Source: Burkholderiales bacterium
GTDB lineage: Bacteria > Pseudomonadota > Gammaproteobacteria > Burkholderiales > Burkholderiaceae_E
DNA: 6,354 nt
Reading direction: 5' to 3'
NCBI GenBank assembly: GCA_020348765.1
Contig: CP070753.1
Span: 2,338,740-2,345,093, forward strand
The notes below the pieces were generated by a model that was not told where the DNA came from, searched no databases, and saw nothing but the letters and a program-made list of their open reading frames with translations. Position numbers and translations under genes: made by a program. Shown in pieces: positions 1 through 6,093 of this stretch. Numbering within the stretch: position 1 is the first letter of the stretch; each line of letters begins with the position of its first letter.

Positions 1-73
1 ACTGCAGCAGCATGCGCTCCTGGACCGGAAGCGCCGCCCAGGTCACGGCGCCCGTCGGTGCGTCGGCGCCCAT
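1..73 (-). CDS. 5' end of a gene downstream of the Rieske oxygenase (possibly its beta subunit), cut by the window edge
   Basis: Only the first 24 codons are present, reading MGADAPTGAVTWAALP and then VQERMLLQ. The ATG lies 2 bp after the oxygenase stop codon (TAG at 78-76). It is preceded by a strong Shine-Dalgarno, AGGGAGGG (plus-strand 81-88), with a 7-nt spacer, so the start is well supported and translation is probably coupled to the upstream gene. In known Rieske dioxygenases the gene right after the alpha subunit is often the small beta subunit, an alpha+beta cone-shaped fold that stabilises the hexamer, or else a ferredoxin. The visible residues are too few to recognise a family, so the beta-subunit idea rests on position alone. 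It is incomplete at the C-terminus because the window ends. Confidence 0.6.
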   Translation of the reverse strand, partial: MGADAPTGAVTWAALPVQERMLLQ

Positions 74-75
74 CG

Positions 76-1470
76 CTACACCCTCCCTGCCGGCACCGGC
101 GACTTGCTGCGCTTCAGTTCGTCCCAGCTCGCCGCCTTCAGCCAGTCGGCCCAGCACCGGTAGTGCCAGCGCTGCGCGTGCTCGTTGACCCGGGTCTCGA
201 TCGATCTCTGACCCGACGGATCGAGGCGGACCTGGTCCTCGCCCAGCGCCATCTGCAGGTTCTGCGGGCGCCGGCGGGCCACGCGGCCGAGCGCCGCGCG
301 GGTGCTGCAGGTCCAGTTCTCGCCGTCGTCCTGCTCGAGCAGGCCGGCAGGGCCGAACGAGTGGCTCATGAACTTCATCGCCATCCGCCGCTGCTGGGCG
401 TCGTAGTGCTTCGGCATGAAGGTGAACCACCAGACCTCGGTCTGCAGCGGCCCGCGCGGTATGCGCAGCGAGAGCTGCAGCGCCCGCGTCGAGATCCACA
501 GGTTCGGGAAGATGTTCGGGTGGCCCATCGCGCGCACGCCGACCGGACCCATGACCGCTTTCACCGCCTTCGGCCGGAGCGGGCGCCGCTCGGTGATGCG
601 CGGCGCGAGCTCGGCGCGCGCTTCGAAGCTCAGCGCATCGAGCCGCGCCCGCTCCGCGTCGGGCAGGCCGTCGATCACCTGCTGCTGCTCTTCGGAGATG
701 CCCGGCCCGCTGATCGCGTGGCCGTACTCGCCGAGCATCACCATCTGCTGCATCGGCTGCATCACCGAGGCATTGACGAAGCCGACCCGCATCGCCGAGC
801 GGTGGCTGACATTGACGTGATACCAGTCGTACAGGTTGTCGACCGCGATCTTCCAGTTGCAGTCGATCAGGTTCTTCTGCACCCCGTCGACTGCTTCCAG
901 CTCGCCGTGCACCGCCATCTGGTCGATGCCGATGCGCCCGACCTCGCCCAGGTAGTCGGCGAGCGGCGGGGCGTCAGGGTCCATGGTCGCGAAATGGAAC
1001 CCCTTGTAGCTCTCGACCTTGGCCGCCTTCGCGAGCCCCCAGCGCGACCGGTCGAGCTTGCCGCGATAGAACGGGTCGCTGCCCGGCACGGCCGCCAGCC
1101 GGCCGTCCAGGCTGAAGTTCCAGCCGTGGTAGGTGCACTGAAACGAATGGGTGTTGCCCATCTCGGCCCGGCACACGACATTGCCGCGGTGCGCACAGGT
1201 GTTCAGAAGCACCTGCACCGCGCCCGCGTCGTCGCGCACGACGATGACCGAGTCCTCGCCGATGTAGCTGACGAAGTAGTCGCCCGTGTCCGGAATCTGC
1301 GAATCGTGGGCCATGAAGTTCCACGCCCGCGCGAACACCCGCTCGAGCTCGAGCTCGTAGATGTCCGGATCGACGTAGATCCGCTTGTCGATCAGGCCCT
1401 GGTCCGCGTCGTACCAGCCCGCGATCTCCTGCGCGCTGAACGCGCGCGCGCCCGGCCCACACCTGGTCAT
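76..1470 (-). CDS. Rieske non-heme iron ring-hydroxylating oxygenase, alpha (large) subunit
   Basis: A 464-residue cytosolic oxygenase component that probably adds O2 (or one O atom) to an aromatic ring using electrons from a ferredoxin/reductase chain. The Rieske [2Fe-2S] motif C-x-H-x17-C-x2-H is at C92, H94, C112 and H115 (CAH...CTYHGW). The catalytic domain has the mononuclear iron site D-x2-H-x4-H at D215, H218 and H223 (NLYDWYHVNVSH). The C-terminal carboxylate ligand lies in the typical GPAGLLEQDDGENW segment (residues 374-386, D381/D382). This is the full domain order, and the length is normal for the family (about 420-470). The start at 1470 is chosen because GGGGGAGGG (plus-strand 1479-1487) sits 8 nt upstream and the homologous sequence begins just after it; the frame stays open upstream without sensible sequence. 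The substrate cannot be read from sequence. The next gene starts 2 bp after the stop, so the two are probably an operon. No ferredoxin or reductase gene is visible here. Confidence 0.95.
   Translation of the reverse strand: MTRCGPGARAFSAQEIAGWYDADQGLIDKRIYVDPDIYELELERVFARAWNFMAHDSQIPDTGDYFVSYIGEDSVIVVRDDAGAVQVLLNTCAHRGNVVCRAEMGNTHSFQCTYHGWNFSLDGRLAAVPGSDPFYRGKLDRSRWGLAKAAKVESYKGFHFATMDPDAPPLADYLGEVGRIGIDQMAVHGELEAVDGVQKNLIDCNWKIAVDNLYDWYHVNVSHRSAMRVGFVNASVMQPMQQMVMLGEYGHAISGPGISEEQQQVIDGLPDAERARLDALSFEARAELAPRITERRPLRPKAVKAVMGPVGVRAMGHPNIFPNLWISTRALQLSLRIPRGPLQTEVWWFTFMPKHYDAQQRRMAMKFMSHSFGPAGLLEQDDGENWTCSTRAALGRVARRRPQNLQMALGEDQVRLDPSGQRSIETRVNEHAQRWHYRCWADWLKAASWDELKRSKSPVPAGRV
81..88 (-). 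promoter_or_regulatory. Strong ribosome binding site for the truncated gene at the left edge
   Basis: Minus-strand AGGGAGGG lies 7 nt before the ATG at 73 and inside the last codons of the oxygenase gene. It fixes the start of the partial gene and suggests translational coupling. Confidence 0.7.
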
Positions 1471-1624
1471 CGCCCTGTCCCTCCCCCTGTCGTTCGCCGT
1501 TGCGCCGTCGCTGGTCGAGCGCGGCAAGCGCTGCGCGGCGACATCGGCGCGAATCCAACGTGGCAGGCGCCCCGGCGTAGAACCATCGCGTTCAGGGATC
1601 CGGTTCGCCTGGAACCATTGTAGG
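1471..1624. promoter_or_regulatory. Divergent intergenic region with GAACC direct and inverted repeats (candidate operator)
   Basis: This 154-bp gap separates the leftward oxygenase gene from the rightward kinase/ATPase gene and must hold any promoters for both. GAACCAT occurs twice in the same orientation, at 1580-1586 and 1612-1618, 32 bp apart (about three helical turns). The second copy also forms a perfect dyad with GGTTC at 1602-1606: GGTTC, 5-nt spacer, then GAACC at 1612-1616. This arrangement could bind a dimeric repressor or activator. No convincing -35/-10 pair was found for either direction. The repeats are short, so a chance occurrence is possible. Confidence 0.3.
1479..1487 (-). 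promoter_or_regulatory. Ribosome binding site of the Rieske oxygenase alpha subunit
   Basis: Minus-strand GGGGGAGGG is placed 8 nt before the ATG at 1470. It decides the start against the longer open frame, which extends to 1791 with low-complexity, non-family sequence. Confidence 0.65.
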
Positions 1625-3298
1625 ATGCGTTGGAATCCTGGCCCGGCCCGAAGCAGGCTGCCGGGGCGAGCTCGACGACCTGGCCGCGAGGCCGAAGCAG
1701 TCATCGACAAGGTAGATCTCATCGAGGCCCTGCGCCGCCCGGAGTGCTTTCCGCATCCGGTCGACGCGGTCGAGCTGGTCGAGACCCACATCTCGTGGGT
1801 ACTGCTGGCCGGCGCGTTCGCCTACAAGCTGAAGAAGCCGGTCGACTTCGGGTTCCTGGACTTCAGCACATTGGAGGCGCGCCGGCACTTCTGCGTGGAG
1901 GAGATCCGGCTGAACCGACGGCTCGCGCCACAGCTGTACCTGGACGTGGTGCCGATCGCGGGGCCGGCACGGGCGCCGCGAGTCGGCGGCGCGGGCGAGC
2001 CGATCGAGTACGCGGTGCGCATGCGCCGCTTTCGCCGCGAGAACGAGCTCGACGCGCTGGCCGGGCGCGGCGAGCTGCGGCCCGAGCACATCGATGTGCT
2101 CGCGACACGCGTGGCGGACTTTCACGCGCAGGCCGAGACCGCACCCGCAACCGGTCCCTGGGGCACGCCGGAGGCGGTGCTCGCGCCGTGCAGCGCGAAC
2201 TTCGAGCAGCTCGCGCGCCAGCCGCTGCCGGAGCCGCAGCGCGCGCGTCTGGAGCGCCTGCAGCGGTGGACCCTCGCCGAGCACGCCCGGCTGCGCCCGC
2301 TGATCGCGTCGCGGCTCGCGCAGGGGCGGGTGCGCGAGTGCCACGGCGACCTGCACCTCGCCAACATCGTGCTGCTCGCGGGCGAGCCGGTCGTGTTCGA
2401 CGCACTCGAATTCAATCCGGCGCTGCGCTGGATCGACGTCGTCTCCGAGATCGCGTTCACCGTGATGGACCTGGAGCACCGTGGCCGGCACGACCTCGCC
2501 CAGCGATTTCTCGACGACTACCTGGCAGCGAGCGGCGACTACGCTGGGCTGGCGCTGCTGCCCTTCTATTTGGTGTACCGCGCCCTGGTGCGCACCAAGG
2601 TCGCTGCGCTGCGCGCCGGTCAGCCCGAGGGCGAGCACGGCCAGGCGCACGCCCGCGCCGACGCGCGCGAGATCGAGACCCATCTGGCGCTCGCCGAGCG
2701 CTTCGCCGCACCGCGGCCGCGCTGCCTGGTGACCACGCACGGCGTGTCGGGCTCGGGCAAGAGCTTCACCGCGCGCCTGCTGCTGCAGGCCGGCCCGTGG
2801 ATCCGGCTGCGCTCCGACATCGAGCGCAAGCGGCTCGCCGGCCTGGCGCCGCTGGCCGACAGCCGCTCCGGGGCCGCGGCCGGCCTGTACACCGCATCGA
2901 TGACCGAGCGCACCTATGCGCGCCTGCTGGAGCTCGCCCGCCAGGTGCTCACGGCCGGCTTTCCGGTGATCGTCGATGCCGCGTTCCTGCGCGCCGAGCA
3001 GCGCCGCCCGTTCGCCGAGCTCGCGCGCTCGTGCGGCCTCGCCTGGGTGCTGCTCGCGCTCGACGCGCCCGAGGCGACGCTGCGCGCGCGCGTGGAGCGG
3101 CGACGCGCGAGCGGATCGGACCCTTCGGAGGCCACGCTGCCGGTGCTCGAGCGGCAGCTCGCCGGCGCCGAGCCGCCGGCGGGCGAGGAACTCGCCCACA
3201 CCGTGGCAGTGGACACTCGCGACGCTTCCGGCCCGCAACGCCTGGAGCAGGAACTGGCCCGCCGCTGCGGTGCGGTGCCGCGCGACGCCGCTTCGTGA
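1625..3298 (+). CDS. Bifunctional aminoglycoside-phosphotransferase-like / P-loop ATPase protein
   Basis: 557 residues with two fused kinase-like domains. The N-terminal part (about 31-330) resembles APH/choline-kinase-type enzymes. It has AYKLKKPVDFGFLDF (66-80), the catalytic-loop motif HGDLHLAN (H240-N247, with D242 and N247) and a DFG-like acid at D259 (VVFDALEF). The C-terminal part (about 365-540) resembles small P-loop kinases: Walker A GVSGSGKS at 373-380 (K379), RSDIERKRL at 396-404, and a Walker-B-like VIVDA with D451. Known proteins with this order are annotated as bifunctional aminoglycoside phosphotransferase/ATP-binding proteins; their real substrate is not established, and resistance should not be assumed. 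Usual length is about 500-530. Homology appears to begin near DLIEAL (residue 31), so the ATG at 1625 adds a basic leader of about 30 residues. No better in-frame ATG/GTG/TTG exists before residue 31, and the Shine-Dalgarno is poor. The gene is divergent from the oxygenase and looks monocistronic. Confidence 0.88.
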   Translation: MRWNPGPARSRLPGRARRPGREAEAVIDKVDLIEALRRPECFPHPVDAVELVETHISWVLLAGAFAYKLKKPVDFGFLDFSTLEARRHFCVEEIRLNRRLAPQLYLDVVPIAGPARAPRVGGAGEPIEYAVRMRRFRRENELDALAGRGELRPEHIDVLATRVADFHAQAETAPATGPWGTPEAVLAPCSANFEQLARQPLPEPQRARLERLQRWTLAEHARLRPLIASRLAQGRVRECHGDLHLANIVLLAGEPVVFDALEFNPALRWIDVVSEIAFTVMDLEHRGRHDLAQRFLDDYLAASGDYAGLALLPFYLVYRALVRTKVAALRAGQPEGEHGQAHARADAREIETHLALAERFAAPRPRCLVTTHGVSGSGKSFTARLLLQAGPWIRLRSDIERKRLAGLAPLADSRSGAAAGLYTASMTERTYARLLELARQVLTAGFPVIVDAAFLRAEQRRPFAELARSCGLAWVLLALDAPEATLRARVERRRASGSDPSEATLPVLERQLAGAEPPAGEELAHTVAVDTRDASGPQRLEQELARRCGAVPRDAAS

Positions 3299-3655
3299 AG
3301 CAGGAGCCGCCTCGGTCGGGCCGCGCAGCCAGCGCCTCCGGAGCGCCTGATCAGCGGCAGCTTGCCAGTGAAGCCGCCGTGGCCGCGCTCCGGCACTGCC
3401 AGGTCACGGAATTGCACCGACGAGGTATCGTTGCAGGCGGCTCTGTGCCCGGGGCCGAGTCGCGGGAATCCGGCGGCCTGCAAGAAGGCCGTGCCGCCGC
3501 GCGCTTGCGGATGCTCGTGGACGCGCGGGCCCTGTCGCGGACGCGCGGGCCCTGTCGCGGACGCGCGGGCCCTGTCGTGGACGCGCGGGCCCTGTCGCGG
3601 ACGCGCGGGCCCTGTCACGGACGCGCGGGCCCTGGTGAGCGCTGCCCGCGCCCCC
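3299..3655. other. Convergent intergenic region without a recognisable gene
   Basis: These 357 bp lie between the 3' ends of the kinase/ATPase gene (plus) and the RdhA-like gene (minus). The open frames crossing it are Arg/Ala/Gly/Pro-rich products of GC-rich DNA with no family resemblance. I see no tRNA, no insertion-sequence end and no clear intrinsic terminator. A palindromic CTCCGGAG at about 3336-3343 and a weak GGCC/GGCC hairpin near 3475-3495 lack T-runs. The right half is taken up by the 20-bp tandem array described separately. Confidence 0.6.
3515..3634. repeat. Six-copy 20-bp tandem repeat (minisatellite) between convergent genes
   Basis: Exactly 120 bp make six head-to-tail copies of TCGCGGACGCGCGGGCCCTG, starting at 3515, 3535, 3555, 3575, 3595 and 3615, with no spacers. 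Fourteen positions are invariant. Variation is limited to the TCGCGG part: TCGTGG in units 1 and 4, TCACGG in unit 6. Each variant is a CpG-type transition. Every unit contains the palindrome GGGCCC (3527-3532 and every 20 bp after), placing the cores on the same face of the helix. The 20-bp period is not a multiple of three, so a translated product would cycle through three frames, which argues against coding. It lies 22 bp beyond the 3' end of the RdhA-like gene. Its role is unknown; a protein-binding array, a transcription-blocking structure or simple slippage product are all possible. Confidence 0.93.
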
Positions 3656-4819
3656 TCATCGCCAGGCCTGCCACCATCGTGCCGGCGTCAGGCGCGCGCC
3701 GTGCCCGAGCCATCGATCCAGCCACAGCGCCACGCGGCGCAACCGCGTGGCCGCGAGCCGCCGCCACAGGCGCGCATGCCATCGGTCGTAGTCGCGATTG
3801 TAGGGACACACCCGCACGCAGATCGCGCAGTCGCTGTTCATCTGCGCCCAGTAGCCGAAGCAGCGTTCCGCGTCGACGGTCCACTTGATCACCCCCTTGA
3901 TGTACGAGGGGCCGGGCGGAGGCGGACCGGGCGGACCGTCGGGAACCGCCTTGACCGGACAGCCCTCGACGCAGGCGCGGCAGATGTCGCAGAACTGGCG
4001 CACGCCGAATGCGCGCGGCGCGTCGTGGGCGAGCGGCAGGTCGGTGAAGATCTTGCCCAGCCGCAGTCGCGGTCCGAAGCGCGGGTGGATCAGCAGGCCC
4101 AGCCGGCCGTACTCGCCCAACCCGGCCTGGATCGCCAGCGGCACCGCGAGCGCCGAGTCATTGGCGCTGGCGATCGCGTCGTAACCGAGGTTGCGCAGGT
4201 ACTGCGTGACCGAGAGCAGCGTCATCGCGTCATGCGAGTAGCCCAGACCGGTGGCAGTGCCCGACAGGGCCGAGGGCACGGTCGAAAGCAGCGCGCGGTC
4301 CATCGGCATCACGACCACGATCACGTGCGTGAGCGTGTCCGGGATGTCCACCGGGCGCTCGATGCCGCTCATGTCGCTCATCTTGGCCGTGTACATCCAG
4401 CGCTCGTCGCGCGCGGTGAAGCCGACGTCGCCCGCGCCGAATGCCATGGCCACGCGCCTGATCTCGCGCGCGGCCGCCTCGGGCGATTCGAAGCGCAGCC
4501 GCTCGGCCGCGGGCGGCAGCTGCTGCGTGTAGGGATCCGAGAATCCCTCGCGGCGATCCTGGTCACGGCGCGCCTCGGTGAACAGGTCGCTGACGTGCCA
4601 GGCGGCATTGCGCAGCGCGTAGTCGCGCTGCGCGAAACCGTCGGCCTTGCGCCAGTTCGCGAGCGGCTCGCGGTAGGTGCGATAGAAGCGCTCGGTGCGC
4701 GCGTTGCGGATGGTCGGATCCCAGAACGAGCGCCGGTAGATGTCGTTGCGCTGCGCGAAGCGCTCGAAATCGGCGGTGAGCTCGAACCCGCAGAGCGCGT
4801 CCTCGGGCGGGCTCGGCAT
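3656..4819 (-). CDS. Compact cytosolic reductive-dehalogenase-like (RdhA family) corrinoid/iron-sulfur protein
   Basis: 387 residues. The C-terminal half carries RdhA hallmarks: AGLGEYGRLG (232-241), HPRFGPRLRLG (245-255), TDLPL (259-263), FGVRQFC (271-277), then the 4Fe-4S motif C-x2-C-x2-C-x3-CP at C277, C280, C283 and C287. A second cluster set is C320-x10-C331-x2-C334-x3-C338-P in the RdhA-type context CFGYWAQMNSDCAICVRVCP. The family removes halogens reductively using cobalamin plus two 4Fe-4S clusters. Y194 (GLGY), N220 (SAND) and R253 have the spacing I recall for PceA Tyr246/Asn272/Arg305. There is no Tat signal, no membrane segment and no fused flavin/ferredoxin domain, and no rdhB anchor gene is near, so it is probably soluble and cytosolic. 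The start at 4819 is set by AGGAG 7 nt upstream. The main alternative is an epoxyqueuosine-reductase (QueG) relative, but the FGVxxFC and second-cluster pattern favour RdhA. Actual dehalogenase activity is an inference. Confidence 0.82.
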   Translation of the reverse strand: MPSPPEDALCGFELTADFERFAQRNDIYRRSFWDPTIRNARTERFYRTYREPLANWRKADGFAQRDYALRNAAWHVSDLFTEARRDQDRREGFSDPYTQQLPPAAERLRFESPEAAAREIRRVAMAFGAGDVGFTARDERWMYTAKMSDMSGIERPVDIPDTLTHVIVVVMPMDRALLSTVPSALSGTATGLGYSHDAMTLLSVTQYLRNLGYDAIASANDSALAVPLAIQAGLGEYGRLGLLIHPRFGPRLRLGKIFTDLPLAHDAPRAFGVRQFCDICRACVEGCPVKAVPDGPPGPPPPGPSYIKGVIKWTVDAERCFGYWAQMNSDCAICVRVCPYNRDYDRWHARLWRRLAATRLRRVALWLDRWLGHGARLTPARWWQAWR

Positions 4820-4861
4820 GGCGCTGCTCCTGCTCCAGGTATTCGGGAGGGATCGGCGGCT

Positions 4862-4882
4862 GTGCGCCGGGCTTTGGCGCAC
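4862..4882. promoter_or_regulatory. Dyad at the predicted RdhA-like transcription start (candidate operator or 5' hairpin)
   Basis: A perfect 7-bp inverted repeat, GTGCGCC (4862-4868) with GGCGCAC (4876-4882), has a 7-nt spacer. It overlaps the last two bases of the predicted -10 box and covers the expected start site, a common place for a repressor to bind. In RNA it could instead form a hairpin at the extreme 5' end. It does not resemble the FNR/CRP-type dehalobox (TTAAT-N4-ATTAA) of known halorespirers. Confidence 0.4.
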
Positions 4883-4909
4883 TATGTCGGACGGGCGCGC
4901 ACGGGTCAA
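4881..4909 (-). promoter_or_regulatory. Predicted sigma70-type promoter for the RdhA-like gene
   Basis: Minus-strand TTGACC (plus 4904-4909) matches the -35 consensus at 5 of 6 bases. CATAGT (plus 4881-4886) matches the -10 consensus at 4 of 6. The spacer is exactly 17 bp. The start site would fall near 4874, giving a leader of about 55 nt. AT-rich hexamers like these stand out in such GC-rich DNA. Confidence 0.5.
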
Positions 4910-4922
4910 CGTGACCGGCTCG

Positions 4923-4936
4923 CCGGCGATCGCCGG
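4923..4936. other. 14-bp perfect palindrome CCGGCGATCGCCGG
   Basis: A perfect palindrome 20 bp beyond the sulfurtransferase stop and about 14 bp upstream of the -35 box of the next gene. It contains the octamer GCGATCGC. As a hairpin it has almost no loop and no following T-run, so it is a poor intrinsic terminator. An operator or an incidental GC-rich palindrome are alternatives. Confidence 0.35.
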
Positions 4937-4956
4937 ACCTCCGAACGCGCCACCAC

Positions 4957-6093
4957 TCAGCGCGGCGCAGGCGGCCCCGACGACGCGGTCACCGGCCGGC
5001 CCTCCGCGGTCCACTGGTGCATCGAGCCGTCGTACATCCGGGCCTTGCGGTTGCCCAGCAGCTCCGACATCACGAACCAGACACCCGCGGACAGGTGGCC
5101 GCTGTTGCAGTAGGTGATCGCCGGCGCATCGGGGTCGATGCCCTGCGCCCGCAGCAGATCGCGGTAGCGCCCCACGGGCAGGAAGCGCGCCACCCCGTCG
5201 GCACGGGTCAGCAGCTCCGGCGGATACACGCGCGCCCCGGCGATGTGGCCCGCCGCCGAAACGTACGGGCGCCGGGTCATGCCGTAGTACTGGGACAGCG
5301 AGCGCGTGTCGACGAGCTGCTCGCCGCCGCCGAGCGAGGCCTGGGCGACCGCCTCGCTGTTGGCGAGCAACTCGTCGCGTTCCGCCTTCGCCGTCCAGCT
5401 TCCGGCCACCGGCGCCCGCGCAGGGCCGCTTTCGACCTTGCCGCCGGCGAGGATCCAGCCGATCAGTCCACCGTCGAGCAGCGCCACGTTGGTCTCGCCG
5501 TAGTAGCGCAGCTGCCAGTAGAGCCGAGCCGCGGTATCGACGTCGACCGCGTCGCTGCCCATCGGCGCGACGATGATCGGCCGGTCGTCCCGCGCCCCCA
5601 ACGCGCGCATGTAAGCCTCGAAGTCGTCACGCTCGGGGAGCATGAAATCGACACTGCGCCCGCCGATTCGCCGCGATCGGCGCATCGTCGCGGGATCGGC
5701 CAACCGAGCGCCGGGGATGCGACCGCCGACCTCGACCAGCACCTGCCTCAGACCCTGCGGCTCGCGCGCGAACCGCGGCCGGCCGACGAAGGACTCGGGC
5801 GAGCTGCCGACGTCGATCACGGTCACCTGCTCGAGGTTGGCGGCCAGCCAGCCCGGATCGACCAACGGCCCCGGAACGCGCAGCGCATGGGCGACGCCAC
5901 CGGTGAGCAGCAGGGCCAGCGCCGCGGCAAGCAGCACCGCGAGCGCGCGCACCGGGTCGCGACGCCGGACGGGCCGCAACGTCGCCGTCGCGGCGTGGCC
6001 GGCTCCAGCGAGTCGGCGTCGACTTCGGGCGCCATCGCGACCGGCGTGCCCGGCGTGCCCGGCGGCGATGGTTTTCGGTTCCTCGGGGGTCAT
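4957..6093 (-). CDS. Two-domain rhodanese-type sulfurtransferase, probably exported
   Basis: 378 residues from the ATG at 6093. It probably transfers a sulfane sulfur (from thiosulfate or a mercapto acid) to a thiophilic acceptor through a cysteine persulfide. Residues 48-70 form a hydrophobic segment after RRR, ending in an AHA signal-peptidase-like site, so the enzyme is likely periplasmic or membrane-anchored. The N-terminal rhodanese domain (about 77-220) has VIDVGSS and ARLYWQLRYYGETNVALLDGG but no catalytic Cys. The C-terminal domain (about 255-368) has VDTRS, GHIAGA and the active loop YCNSGHLSAGVWF with C329, then MYDGSMHQW. The loop differs from the classic CRKGVT and CGSGVT types. 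The start is chosen for AGAGG (plus 6102-6106) 8 nt upstream. In-frame alternatives are ATG 6177 and GTG 6231, with no clear Shine-Dalgarno; GTG 5952 would give a normal short signal peptide but also lacks one. It is upstream of and co-directional with the RdhA-like gene. Confidence 0.87.
   Translation of the reverse strand: MTPEEPKTIAAGHAGHAGRDGARSRRRLAGAGHAATATLRPVRRRDPVRALAVLLAAALALLLTGGVAHALRVPGPLVDPGWLAANLEQVTVIDVGSSPESFVGRPRFAREPQGLRQVLVEVGGRIPGARLADPATMRRSRRIGGRSVDFMLPERDDFEAYMRALGARDDRPIIVAPMGSDAVDVDTAARLYWQLRYYGETNVALLDGGLIGWILAGGKVESGPARAPVAGSWTAKAERDELLANSEAVAQASLGGGEQLVDTRSLSQYYGMTRRPYVSAAGHIAGARVYPPELLTRADGVARFLPVGRYRDLLRAQGIDPDAPAITYCNSGHLSAGVWFVMSELLGNRKARMYDGSMHQWTAEGRPVTASSGPPAPR
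6041..6063. repeat. In-frame 9-bp short repeat in the sulfurtransferase N-terminus
   Basis: The plus-strand unit CCGGCGTGC is repeated at 6041-6049 and 6050-6058, with a partial third copy at 6059-6063. On the minus strand it encodes the GHAGHAG stretch (residues 12-18) ahead of the hydrophobic segment. The period is a multiple of three, so copy number can change without breaking the frame. Confidence 0.6.

Larger units (their letters stand above)
4820..4956 (-). promoter_or_regulatory. Intergenic leader of the RdhA-like gene
   Basis: This 137-bp gap lies between the stop of the sulfurtransferase gene and the RdhA-like start, both on the minus strand. It holds, in order of transcription, a perfect palindrome, a -35/-10 pair, a dyad at the predicted transcription start and the AGGAG ribosome site (plus-strand 4827-4831, 7 nt before the ATG). 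This makes independent transcription of the RdhA-like gene likely, although read-through from the sulfurtransferase cannot be excluded. Confidence 0.5.

Noticed and set aside
58..1623. Plus-strand open frame of 521 codons opposite the Rieske oxygenase
   Set aside because: His/Arg/Val-rich antisense shadow; the minus strand carries all the Rieske and iron-ligand motifs.
1592..3238. Long minus-strand open frame of 548 codons opposite the kinase/ATPase gene
   Set aside because: It is the antisense shadow of a high-GC gene; no family motifs, and the plus frame has HGDLHLAN and Walker A motifs.
1625..3298. Antibiotic-resistance gene (aminoglycoside phosphotransferase)
   Set aside because: Only the fold and the HGDxHxxN motif are shared; the fusion to a P-loop kinase marks a widespread family not known to confer resistance.
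3515..3634. CRISPR array
   Set aside because: The 20-bp units are directly joined with no unique spacers, and no cas gene is in the window.
1630..3888. Long plus-strand open frame of 752 codons across the kinase gene and the tandem array
   Set aside because: The translation is almost all Arg, Ala, Gly and Pro with no domain, and it overlaps the well-supported kinase/ATPase gene in another frame.
3656..4819. Calling this gene queG (epoxyqueuosine reductase)
   Set aside because: Size and P-Fe-S-corrinoid layout are similar, but the AGLGEYGR, FGPRLRL, FGVxxFC and CFxxW...CxxCxxxCP context is of the RdhA type rather than the QueG GCDDCQxxCPWN type.
4923..4936. Intrinsic terminator of the sulfurtransferase gene
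   Set aside because: The palindrome has no proper loop and no T-run after it, so it is kept only as a palindrome of unknown role.
3362..5113. Plus-strand open frame of 583 codons opposite the RdhA-like gene
   Set aside because: It crosses the 20-bp array and several minus-strand features, has low-complexity composition and no recognisable domain.
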